A stretch of DNA of 64,000 nt. It comes from Bog-756 sp963753905 (GTDB taxonomy: Bacteria; Actinomycetota; Acidimicrobiia; Acidimicrobiales; RAAP-2). Positions 34,846-42,941 of the stretch are shown here, one piece after another (within the stretch, counting starts at the first letter, position 1; every line of letters starts with the position of its first letter). Position numbers and translations under genes: made by a program. The notes below the pieces were generated by a model. It was not told the origin of the DNA. It ran no database searches and was given only the letters and a program-made list of their open reading frames with translations. The stretch lies in assembly GCA_963753905.1 (NCBI GenBank), contig CAVWDZ010000001.1, forward strand, positions 1,550,001 to 1,614,000. The letters are read 5' to 3'.

Positions 34846-37030
34846 ACCCCAGGCTCCCGGGACCGAGGTCCGGTGCGACCCGCCGCCAGGTCCCGTCGGC
34901 TCCGAGCTCCCACGAGTTGGCCTCGTCGCGGAGGGCGTCGTCGAGCAGGTCCACCAGCCTGCGCTGGCTGTCGGGGTCCTCGATGGGCACGACCGCCTCG
35001 ACCCGGCGATCCAGGTTGCGCTCCATGAGGTCGGGTGAGCCGAACGAGACCCGGAGCGGTCGTCCGTGCTCGCCGCCGAACCGGAAGATGCGCGAGTGCT
35101 CGAGGAACCGACCGACGATCGAACGTACCCGGATGTTCTCCGAGAGTCCCGGGACCTGCGGGCGCAGGCAACAGAGGCCACGCACCACCAGGTCGATCGG
35201 GACGTCGGCGGCCGAGGCCCGGTAGAGGGCGTCGATGACCTCGGGGTCGGTCAGCCCGTTGGTCTTGAGCACGATCCGCCCGAGCCCGCCCGCAGCAGCC
35301 TCGGCCTCGATCGCGTCCAGGATCTCGGTGCGGGTCGAGGTCGGCGAGACCACCAGGCGCCGGAATCCGGCCTGGACCCCGGAGCCGGTCAGCAGGTTGA
35401 ACAGCTCGCCCACGTCCGCGCCGATGTCGGGGGCGGCGGTCAGGAGCCCCACGTCCTCGTACGTGCGCGCGGTGAGCGAGTTGTAGTTGCCGCTCCCCAC
35501 GTGGCAGTAGCGCCGCATCTGGTCGCCCTCGCGCCGCACGACGAGGGAGGCCTTCGAGTGGGTCTTGAGGCGGACCAGGCCGTAGGTGACCTGCACGCCG
35601 GCCTCCTCGAGGGCCCGGGCCCAGGCGATGTTGGCCTGCTCGTCGAATCGGGCCTGGAGCTCGACCACCGCGGTCACCTGCTTGCCGGCCTGGGACGCCC
35701 GGATCAGGGAGGCCACGATCGGGCTGTCGTCGCCCGTCCGGTAGAGGGTCTGCTTGATGGCCACCACATCGGGGTCCTCCGCAGCCCGGGCGACGAATGC
35801 CTCGACCGACGCGGCGAACGACTCATAGGGGTGGTGCACGAGCACGTCTGCTTCGGCGAGCACCGCGAAGAGATCGGCCCCGGCCGCCAGCCGCGGCACG
35901 GTGACCGGGGTCCAGGGCTCGGGCGCGAGGTCGGGCCGTTCGATCGCGCACAGCTGACGCAGCCCTCCGAGATCGAGGGGTACGTCGAAGAGGTAGACGC
36001 TCTCCTCGGGCACGCCGACCTCGGTGATCAACATCTCGAGCAGCTCGGTCGAGATGCCGGCCGAGACCTCGAGGCGGACCGCCTGGCCGAATCGCCGGCG
36101 GTGCAGCTCGAGCTCGACGGCGGCCGGAAGGTCCTGCGCTTCGTCCTCGTCGACCGAGAGGTCGGCGTTCCGGGTGACCCGGAACACGTGGTGCTCGGCG
36201 ACGGCCATGGCCGGGAAGAGGCTCTCCAGGTTGGCGGCGATGACCTGTTCGACCGGCACGAGGCGGGTCCCGTCGCGGAGGGCCACCAACCGGGGTAGCA
36301 ACGGGGGCACTTTGACCCGGGCGATCCTCTGGTCGCCGGTGGCAGGGTCGACCACCCGCACGACCAGGTTGAGGCAGAGGTCGGAGATGTACGGGAAGGG
36401 ATGGCCCTGGTCGACGGCGAGCGGGGTGAGGATCGGGAAGATCTGTCGGTCGAAGACCGCGAGCAGCCGGTGCCGGTCCTCTTCGTCCAGGGTGTGCCAG
36501 TCCGAGACCATCACGCCGGCGTCGGTCAGGGCGGGGGCCAGGCACTCGGCGTAGATCCGGCTCTGGCGGTCGACCAGACGGGTCACCCGGTCGGTGATCG
36601 CCGCCAGCTGCTCGGCCGGGCTCAGTCCGTCGGGCGAACGGGTCCGCAGGCCGGCGGCGACCTGGTCCTCGAGGCCCGCCACCCGGACCTGGAAGAACTC
36701 GTCGAGGCCCCCGGTGAAGATGGAGAGGAACTTGACCCGCTCGAGAAGGGGGAGGCGGCCGTCCGCAGCGAGATCGAGCAGGCGGGCCCCGAACTCCAAC
36801 CAGGACAGCTCGCGGTTGATGAACCGCTGGTCGGAAGGGATCGCTGCCGGCCCGGCGTCGTCGGGTGCCCGACCGGCCGTCCCCGCCACCGGGGCGGCAC
36901 CCCACAGCTGTCCTGCACCGCGGGCACCCGCCGCGGCGACGGCCACCGTCGCCCGGCGCCCGTCGATGCGCTCGTCGTCCCCGCGGAGGGGCCCGACCCG
37001 CTCGCCGGCCGCGACCAGAGGATCCGTCAT
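34601..37030 (-). CDS. ppk: Polyphosphate kinase 1
   Basis: Reversible synthesis of inorganic polyphosphate from ATP. The N-terminal RFINRELSWLEF, the central KTHSKASLVVRR with the phospho-histidine, CHVGSGNYN, and RFLEHSRIFRF with the second active-site His are all present. 809 residues; the core starts only after about 65 non-conserved residues, and about 60 basic low-complexity residues follow the conserved end. That tail and part of the conserved C-terminus lie antisense to the neighbouring membrane-protein gene. A TACGAT (37092-37087) may be the -10. Confidence 0.95.
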   Translation of the reverse strand: MTDPLVAAGERVGPLRGDDERIDGRRATVAVAAAGARGAGQLWGAAPVAGTAGRAPDDAGPAAIPSDQRFINRELSWLEFGARLLDLAADGRLPLLERVKFLSIFTGGLDEFFQVRVAGLEDQVAAGLRTRSPDGLSPAEQLAAITDRVTRLVDRQSRIYAECLAPALTDAGVMVSDWHTLDEEDRHRLLAVFDRQIFPILTPLAVDQGHPFPYISDLCLNLVVRVVDPATGDQRIARVKVPPLLPRLVALRDGTRLVPVEQVIAANLESLFPAMAVAEHHVFRVTRNADLSVDEDEAQDLPAAVELELHRRRFGQAVRLEVSAGISTELLEMLITEVGVPEESVYLFDVPLDLGGLRQLCAIERPDLAPEPWTPVTVPRLAAGADLFAVLAEADVLVHHPYESFAASVEAFVARAAEDPDVVAIKQTLYRTGDDSPIVASLIRASQAGKQVTAVVELQARFDEQANIAWARALEEAGVQVTYGLVRLKTHSKASLVVRREGDQMRRYCHVGSGNYNSLTARTYEDVGLLTAAPDIGADVGELFNLLTGSGVQAGFRRLVVSPTSTRTEILDAIEAEAAAGGLGRIVLKTNGLTDPEVIDALYRASAADVPIDLVVRGLCCLRPQVPGLSENIRVRSIVGRFLEHSRIFRFGGEHGRPLRVSFGSPDLMERNLDRRVEAVVPIEDPDSQRRLVDLLDDALRDEANSWELGADGTWRRVAPDLGPGSLGFNLQDHCRTLALDALRRRRDAVLAASAPRAPARQRRSDERRSRGDRAPWTGPPPAPGPEAGSRRSAPRNQPTWWRRIGRGG

Positions 37031-37171
37031 GGCCGCGCCCCCTGCGGCCGGTCGTCTCGGTCACGCCAGGGATCCATCGCCGGCTCATCGTATCCCGCAT
37101 GGTTCCCGGCGGCCCGGCCCGTCCGGGGCGGCTCCCTCTCCGGCGGACCGGGCACCGGTAGGCTCGCCCCG

Positions 37172-38575
37172 GTGTCGCCGCTGACCCTCCGCTCCCAGTC
37201 CCGCCGGCCGCGGCGCGGGGTCAAGGCCCGCCGCCGCACCGAGCTCGGCCTCCTCGTGGCGGCCGGGGTCATCGTGATCGCGGCATACACCCTGATGATC
37301 CTCGGCAACACCTCGAAGGTCCCCGCCGACGTGGTTCCCCTCCTGCTGGTGATCCTGGCCCTCGGGGCAGTCGCCCACGTCGCCAACCGCATCTTCGTGC
37401 CCGACGCCATGGCGGTGGTCCTCCCCATCGCCTTCCTGCTCAACGGGCTCGGGTACGTCATGATCCTCCGGATCGACCTCGGGAGCGCCACGAACTACGC
37501 CCCGCTCCAGGCGGCATGGACCGCTGCCGGGGTGGGGGCCTACGTGCTGACCCTGTTCGTGATCCGACGCAGTCGCGACCTCGACCGCTACCGCTACCTG
37601 CTCCTCGGCTTCGGGGTGGGGCTCCTGCTCCTCCCGCTCGTGCCCCGCCTCGGGGCCAACATCAACGGTGCCAGGCTCTGGATCCAACTCGGCAGGTTCA
37701 CCTTCCAACCGGTCGAGCTGGCCAAGATCGTGCTCTGCATCTTCTTCGCCTCCTACTTCGCCGAGAAGCGCGAGCTGCTCACCATCCCGACCGCGCGCCT
37801 CGGAAACCGCCTGGTCCTCGATCCCCGGCCGATGGTCCCGATCCTGCTGGCCTGGGGGTTCGCGATCGTGGTGATGAGCCTCGAGCACGACATCGGCTTT
37901 TCGGCGCTGCTGTTCACCCTGTTCATCGGGATGCTCTGGCTGACCACCGGGAGGACCGGATACCTGGTGCTCGGACTGGCCCTGTTCGCCGTCGGCGCCT
38001 ATGTGGCGGGCCGCTACTTCTCGCAGACCCACATCCGGGTCGAGATCTGGCTCGACCCGTGGAAGGTGCTCCCCGGAGACCCGGGTCTGCAGCTTCGCCA
38101 AGCCTGGTACGCGATGGGGTCCGGGGGCATCGGGGGTTCGGGTCTCGGGCTCGGCTTCGGCGCCTACAGCATCCCCAACGTGCAGACCGACTTCATCTTC
38201 GCCGCCATTGGAGAGGAGATGGGACTGCTCGGCTCGACCATGATCGTGGTCGCCTTCCTCCTGCTGGTCGGCGCCGGGTTGCGCATCGCCCAGGTGGCGC
38301 GCTCCGAGTTCGCCAAGCTGACCGCGGCCGGGCTCACCATCATCCTCGGCTTCCAGGCCTTCTTCATCATCGGCGGCGTGGTCCGGCTCCTCCCCCTCAC
38401 CGGGATCACCCTTCCCTTCGTCTCCTACGGGGGCTCCGCGCTCATCGCCAACTACATCCTCATCGCGCTGCTCATGCGCATCTCCGACGAGGGCACCGCC
38501 GCCGCCGATGCCACCGAGCAGTCCGCCTACGAAGAGGAGCAGGAGCGGCGGCACCGGCTGCTCACCGGTCGCTGA
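37172..38575 (+). CDS. SEDS-family peptidoglycan polymerase (FtsW/RodA type)
   Basis: 467 residues, about ten to twelve helices. SEDS signatures: ARLWIQLGRFTFQPVELAKI, the lipid II-related loop around AWYAMGSGGIGGSGLGLG, and PLTGITLPFVSYGGSALI. GTG at 37172 is supported by TAGGCT (37159-37164) seven bases before it. Not next to division genes, so FtsW versus RodA cannot be settled; an extended N-terminal membrane section resembles the actinobacterial RodA/FtsW paralogue. Convergent with the BFN gene. Confidence 0.9.
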   Translation: MSPLTLRSQSRRPRRGVKARRRTELGLLVAAGVIVIAAYTLMILGNTSKVPADVVPLLLVILALGAVAHVANRIFVPDAMAVVLPIAFLLNGLGYVMILRIDLGSATNYAPLQAAWTAAGVGAYVLTLFVIRRSRDLDRYRYLLLGFGVGLLLLPLVPRLGANINGARLWIQLGRFTFQPVELAKIVLCIFFASYFAEKRELLTIPTARLGNRLVLDPRPMVPILLAWGFAIVVMSLEHDIGFSALLFTLFIGMLWLTTGRTGYLVLGLALFAVGAYVAGRYFSQTHIRVEIWLDPWKVLPGDPGLQLRQAWYAMGSGGIGGSGLGLGFGAYSIPNVQTDFIFAAIGEEMGLLGSTMIVVAFLLLVGAGLRIAQVARSEFAKLTAAGLTIILGFQAFFIIGGVVRLLPLTGITLPFVSYGGSALIANYILIALLMRISDEGTAAADATEQSAYEEEQERRHRLLTGR

Positions 38576-38593
38576 GTACAGCAGCGCACCGGG

Positions 38594-39181
38594 TCAGTCG
38601 CCCGCACCCCGCGGCTCGACGTCGCCCGAGCCCTCGAGGAGCCGCTCGTCGATGAGGATCGGGACCGGCACCGGCTGGAGGAGGGCGAGGGTGAGGGCGT
38701 CGCTCGGCCGACACGAGTGCACCGACCGGGCGCTCCGGCCCCGCAGGTCGAGCTCGGCGAAGTAGACCGCGCCGCGCCGCCCGACGATCCGCACCGCCAC
38801 GATGTCGACGTCGAAGCGCTGGAGCACCGAGCTCATCAGCTCGTGGGTGAACGGCCGGGGGGTCGGGATACGGCGGAAGGCATGGGACAGGATGACCGCG
38901 TCCGAGAAGCCGATCGAAAAGGACAGTTGCCGCCGCGGGGTCTCGCTCTCCCGGAGCACCACGGTCGGGTGCTGGTTGGGCAGGTCGAGGGTGACCGAGG
39001 AGACCAGTGCCGTGCGCAGATCGGTCGGGCGCTCGGTCTCCGGAGCGGGCACGGCTTCCAGCGGCGGGTCCGCGGTGTCACCGTCCCGACCGGCCGCCTC
39101 GCCGGGAGTGCTCGCTCCGGGCTCTCCGAGCGGCGCCCCGACGGCGGGGCCGACCACCGGGTCGGTGTCGAGGTCGCTCAC
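38594..39181 (-). CDS. BFN-domain (DUF151) protein
   Basis: 195 residues. The first about 60 are Pro/Asp/Glu-rich. The rest is the bifunctional-nuclease domain: PTVVLRE, LSFSIGFSDAVILSHA, TPRPFTHELMSSVL, AVYFAELDL and SRPSD-like CRPSDALTLAL. Plant members have RNase/DNase activity; bacterial roles are unclear. The GTG overlaps the rodA stop (GTGA), so it is made with RodA. Confidence 0.88.
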   Translation of the reverse strand: MSDLDTDPVVGPAVGAPLGEPGASTPGEAAGRDGDTADPPLEAVPAPETERPTDLRTALVSSVTLDLPNQHPTVVLRESETPRRQLSFSIGFSDAVILSHAFRRIPTPRPFTHELMSSVLQRFDVDIVAVRIVGRRGAVYFAELDLRGRSARSVHSCRPSDALTLALLQPVPVPILIDERLLEGSGDVEPRGAGD

Positions 39182-40314
39182 CGGGCGCTCCGGCGCTGCA
39201 CACTCGCCACGAGGCCGATCGCGGCCATGAAGGCGATCATCGCCGACCCGCCGTAGGAGAGGAAGGGCAGGGGGATGCCGGCGACCGGCATGATCCCCAT
39301 GTTCATCCCGACGTTCTCGAAGATCGAAAAGGTGAGCAGGGCGAAGACGCCAGCGCAGAGCAGCCGTCCGAAGGTGTCCTTGGCCTGCTGGGCGACCCGC
39401 AGGACCCGCCAGGCGAGGACCCCGTAGACCAGGAGCAGGACGCCGGACCCGACGAACCCGAGCTGCTCCCCCACCGCCGAGAAGATGAAGTCGGTCTGCT
39501 GCTCGGGGACGTAGGCCAGGTTGGTCTGGGCGCCCTTGAAGAGACCCGTCCCGAAGAAGCCCCCGTGGGCGATGGCGTTCTTTGCCTGGGTCACGTTGTA
39601 GGTCACGTCCTGGCTCGCGCCGTTGGGTGAGATGAAGCTGGTCAGCCGCTGGATCTGGTAGTGCTTGACCAGGCCGAGGTTGATGGCGAGGAACACCACG
39701 ACCGCCGCCCCGATCACCAGCAGCACGAGGTAGCGCCCCGGCATCCCCGCCACGGCCAGCATCACCAGCAGGATGACCGACATCACGATGGCGGTGCCCA
39801 GGTCGGGCTGCTTGATGACGAGGAGGATGGGCAGCGCCGACATGAGCACCATGCGGACGAGATCCCGGAAGGTCAGACCCTCCGGGCGTCGCGTGCAGTA
39901 GGTGGCGATGGCCACGATGAGGACCAGGGTGGCGAACTCCGACGGCTGGAGCTGGAGGGGCCCGAGCGAGAACCACCGCTGTGACCCGAGCGCGTGCGAC
40001 CCGAACGGCGAGAGGACCGCGAGGAGGCCGAGGAGGATGCCCACATAGAGGACCGTGCTGAACTGCTCGAGCTTGCGGTAGTCGAAGAGGGCCACCACCA
40101 CGAACACGACCAGCGCGATCAGAAAGAAGGCCGCCTGGCGCTTGAGGTAGTAGTGCGGGTCCTCGCCGGCGAGTGCCAGCTTGGCCCTGGTCGCGGAGAA
40201 GATCATGACGATCCCGGTGACCGCGAGGAGCAGGGTCGTGCAGATCAGGATCGGATCGATGCGGACCGCCAGGTGGCGAGGGCGCGTCGCGAGGGTGTCG
40301 GCTGCGTAGGTCAC
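39178..40314 (-). CDS. rodA: Rod-shape SEDS polymerase RodA
   Basis: 378 residues, about ten helices, no N-terminal extension. SEDS motifs: QRWFSLGPLQLQPSEFATL, KQPDLGTA, NAIAHGGFFGTGLFKG, PEQQTDFIFSAVGE and IPLPFLSYGGSAMI. Length and KQPDLGTA fit RodA/MrdB. GTG start with a GGAG seven bases upstream. Follows aroE in an operon with mltG and alaS; a cognate PBP2 is not in the window. Confidence 0.92.
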   Translation of the reverse strand: MTYAADTLATRPRHLAVRIDPILICTTLLLAVTGIVMIFSATRAKLALAGEDPHYYLKRQAAFFLIALVVFVVVALFDYRKLEQFSTVLYVGILLGLLAVLSPFGSHALGSQRWFSLGPLQLQPSEFATLVLIVAIATYCTRRPEGLTFRDLVRMVLMSALPILLVIKQPDLGTAIVMSVILLVMLAVAGMPGRYLVLLVIGAAVVVFLAINLGLVKHYQIQRLTSFISPNGASQDVTYNVTQAKNAIAHGGFFGTGLFKGAQTNLAYVPEQQTDFIFSAVGEQLGFVGSGVLLLVYGVLAWRVLRVAQQAKDTFGRLLCAGVFALLTFSIFENVGMNMGIMPVAGIPLPFLSYGGSAMIAFMAAIGLVASVQRRSAR

Positions 40315-40335
40315 CAGGTTGCTCCGGCATCCAGG

Positions 40336-41274
40336 CTACCCGTCGGTCGGTGCCCCCCCGGGGCGCCGCTGGGCGTCCCGCTCCCGTGCCGCCCGCCACA
40401 TCGCGTCGACCGGGGCGGAGTGCCCTGTCCACCGCTCGACCTGCAGGGCGGCCTGATGGACGAGCATCCCGAGACCGTTGGAGACCGTCGCCCCCCGCTG
40501 TCGCGCGGCCTCGAGCCAGGGCGTGACCGGTGGGTGGTAGACGAGATCGACGACCAGCTGCCCCGCGTCGAGCATCGCGGGATCGAGCGGCCAGGACGGA
40601 GGTCCGTGGGCCGCGTCGCCCATGCCCAACGGAGTGGCATTGACCACGAGCCGGCAGGACCTCGCGTCCTCGGGAGTACCCACCCGCCCGACCGGGCCGG
40701 CCAGGGCCGCTGCGGTCGCCGCCCGCTCCGCGGTGCGGTTGACGACCACCACCTCGGCCGCGCCGGCGTCGGCCAGCGCGGCCACCACCGCCCGCGCTGC
40801 TCCCCCGGCTCCGACCACCAGGCAGCGCTGCGCACCGGGGTCGAACCGGTGGGCACGGGCGAGCGCCGCCACGAAGCCGGCACCGTCGGTGTTGTCACCC
40901 AGCCAGCCGTCGGCCGTCGCGATCACACAGTTGACCGCGCCGAGACGGGCGGCCGCCGGTGTGAGCTCGTCCACCGCACGTGCCACCGCGCCCTTGTGGG
41001 GCATGGTGACCGAGAGCCCGCGGATCCCCAGCGCGCCCGCGCCGGACAGCGCGCGGGCAGCCTCCCCGTCCGCCACCGGGAACCCGACCGAGACCCAGTC
41101 GACCGCCAGGGCCGCGAATGCGGTGTTGTGCAGGAGCGGCGAGAGGGAGTGGGCCACCGGGTCGCCGATGACCCCGACCACGCTGGTCGCAGCCGTGATG
41201 CCGAAGGTGGACGTTGCCGCGTCCGGCGACGGGTGGTCGACGGGGCCCACTCGCTGCTCGGGGGTCGTCGCCAT
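40336..41274 (-). CDS. aroE: Shikimate dehydrogenase
   Basis: NADPH-dependent reduction of 3-dehydroshikimate. Substrate-side motifs SLSPLLHN and VTMPHK (catalytic Lys), GDNTDGAGF, dinucleotide loop VVGAGGAAR and the adenosine-phosphate-binding NRT. 312 residues, with an N-terminal extension of about 30. Part of alaS-ruvX-mltG-aroE-rodA, a common arrangement. Confidence 0.95.
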   Translation of the reverse strand: MATTPEQRVGPVDHPSPDAATSTFGITAATSVVGVIGDPVAHSLSPLLHNTAFAALAVDWVSVGFPVADGEAARALSGAGALGIRGLSVTMPHKGAVARAVDELTPAAARLGAVNCVIATADGWLGDNTDGAGFVAALARAHRFDPGAQRCLVVGAGGAARAVVAALADAGAAEVVVVNRTAERAATAAALAGPVGRVGTPEDARSCRLVVNATPLGMGDAAHGPPSWPLDPAMLDAGQLVVDLVYHPPVTPWLEAARQRGATVSNGLGMLVHQAALQVERWTGHSAPVDAMWRAARERDAQRRPGGAPTDG

Positions 41275-41292
41275 CCGTGCAGTCTTGCCCGC

Positions 41293-42480
41293 TCAGCCGA
41301 GACCGCGCGCGGCAGCGAGCGCCTCGTTGGCCTGCTGCCCGGCGAAGGTGTCGGAGAATGCCTCGGTGCCGTCCGCCTTGACCACCACGAAGTAGAGCCA
41401 GGAGCCGGGGGGCGGATCGAGGGCCGCCTCCAGCGACGCGCGCGACGGGAAGCAGGTCGGGGACGGGGGAAGACCGGTGTGCAGATAGGTGTTGTACGGT
41501 GTCTGTGTCCGGAGGTCGGCCGCGGTCACCGGGCCGCCGTCCCGCCCGAGTGCGTAGAGCACCGTCGAGTCCATCTGCAGGGGCATCCCGAGGGCGAGGC
41601 GGTTGAGGACGACCCGGGCCACCGGACCGAGGTTCTGGGCGATCACCCCCTCCTTCTCGACGATCGACGCGATGGTGATCACCTGGTACGGCGTGAGGCC
41701 CAGACGCGCAGAGCCCGCGGCCAGGCCGACCTGGGCTGCCAGCGCGTCGAACCGGCCGACCATCTCGACGAGCAGGTGGTGGTCGGACTCGCCCAGGAAG
41801 ACCAGATAGGTCCCCGTGCCGAGGAGCCCGTCCAGGTTGGTCGAGCCGGTGGGCTGCCACGGTGACGGGACGGTGGCGGCGGTGGCGCGAAAGGCGCTGG
41901 CTGAATGTCCCGGCACCTGGCCGACCCGCTGGGCCAGCTCGGCAACGGTGAAGCCCGGGGGGATCGTGACCGGGAAGACGTTCGGCCCGGTGGCGAGGAT
42001 CCCGTTCACGGTGGCGAAGCTCGAGTTGCGCCGGAAGGCGTAGGCACCGGCCTGGACCCCGGGGATGCTGTGGAACTGGGACCAGATCCGGTAGGCGAGC
42101 GAGCTGCCGATGACCTGCTTCGCCTCGAGGGTGCCCGCCACCTGGTCGACCCCGGAGCCGGAGGCCACGGTGACCACGACCTGCGCGCCCGGCGGCCCCG
42201 AGGGAGAGGCCTCCGACGAGACCCAGAGGAACACCGCGACCAGGAAGGCGACCCCGAGGAGAAGGATCACCAGGACGGCGATCCTCCAGGGACGGCCGCG
42301 CAGCCACCGCCGGCCCCGGGGACCGCCGCCACCGCCCGTGGGGCCGTCGCCGTCACCCGGCCGTCCGTAGATGTGGGGGTCGACGGCCACCGCGGCAGAT
42401 CCGCCGTCGGCTGTCGCGACCGCGTCGGGGCCGGGCGCGAGCGGGACCTGCTCCGCGGACCCCCGGTCCGGGTCGGTCAC
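41293..42480 (-). CDS. mltG: Endolytic murein transglycosylase
   Basis: Cleaves nascent glycan strands at the membrane. 395 residues: Pro/Gly-rich cytoplasmic part, one membrane helix about 70-92, LysM-like domain, then the YceG catalytic core with IASIVEKEG (catalytic Glu) and YNTYLHTGLPPSP. The usual conserved Cys-Asn-Pro is Cys-Phe-Pro here. GTG overlaps the ruvX stop (GTGA). Confidence 0.93.
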   Translation of the reverse strand: MTDPDRGSAEQVPLAPGPDAVATADGGSAAVAVDPHIYGRPGDGDGPTGGGGGPRGRRWLRGRPWRIAVLVILLLGVAFLVAVFLWVSSEASPSGPPGAQVVVTVASGSGVDQVAGTLEAKQVIGSSLAYRIWSQFHSIPGVQAGAYAFRRNSSFATVNGILATGPNVFPVTIPPGFTVAELAQRVGQVPGHSASAFRATAATVPSPWQPTGSTNLDGLLGTGTYLVFLGESDHHLLVEMVGRFDALAAQVGLAAGSARLGLTPYQVITIASIVEKEGVIAQNLGPVARVVLNRLALGMPLQMDSTVLYALGRDGGPVTAADLRTQTPYNTYLHTGLPPSPTCFPSRASLEAALDPPPGSWLYFVVVKADGTEAFSDTFAGQQANEALAAARGLG

Positions 42481-42935
42481 GATCGAGCGCTCCGACCGTC
42501 GAGCCACGCCGCGAGGATGACCGCGGCGGCCGTGCGGTCGACCACCGCACGCCGGGCGCGCCCGCGTGTCCCCACGGCGCCGAGGGACTGCTCGGCGCTC
42601 ACGGTGCTGAGGCGCTCGTCGAAGAGCTCGACCCTGATGTCCCTGTCCGCGAGCAGCGCCTGCAGGGCGGCGGCCTCGGCCTCCGCCGCGATCGCCGCCG
42701 GGCCGCGGCTCCCGTCGAGGGAGAGGGGCAGGCCCACGACCACCGTGACCGCTTCCTCCTCGACGATGAGGTCGACCAGGGTCCGGCGGTCCCGCTCGGC
42801 GTCCCCGCTCCGGACCACGGTGCCCCGCGGCGTGGCCACCGTGCCCGCAGAGTCGCTCACCGCGATGCCGATGCGGCGGGTGCCGAGATCGATGCCGACC
42901 GCCCGTCCGCGTCGGTTCGGGCCGTCCGTCCCCAC
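42477..42935 (-). CDS. ruvX: Putative pre-16S rRNA nuclease YqgF/RuvX
   Basis: RNase H-like fold of 152 residues. Catalytic-site motifs: VGIDLGTRRIGIAVSD with the first Asp, VVGLPLSLDG, FDERLST with the Glu, and a C-terminal Asp in VDRTAAAVIL. Likely trims the 5' end of 16S rRNA precursors. Located six bases after alaS, its usual partner. Confidence 0.94.
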   Translation of the reverse strand: MGTDGPNRRGRAVGIDLGTRRIGIAVSDSAGTVATPRGTVVRSGDAERDRRTLVDLIVEEEAVTVVVGLPLSLDGSRGPAAIAAEAEAAALQALLADRDIRVELFDERLSTVSAEQSLGAVGTRGRARRAVVDRTAAAVILAAWLDGRSARS

Positions 42936-42941
42936 AGCCGG

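Noticed and set aside
36401..37171. Long N-terminal extension of the SEDS gene at 37172
   Set aside because: The extra frame is antisense to ppk; the SEDS protein begins properly at the GTG preceded by TAGGCT.
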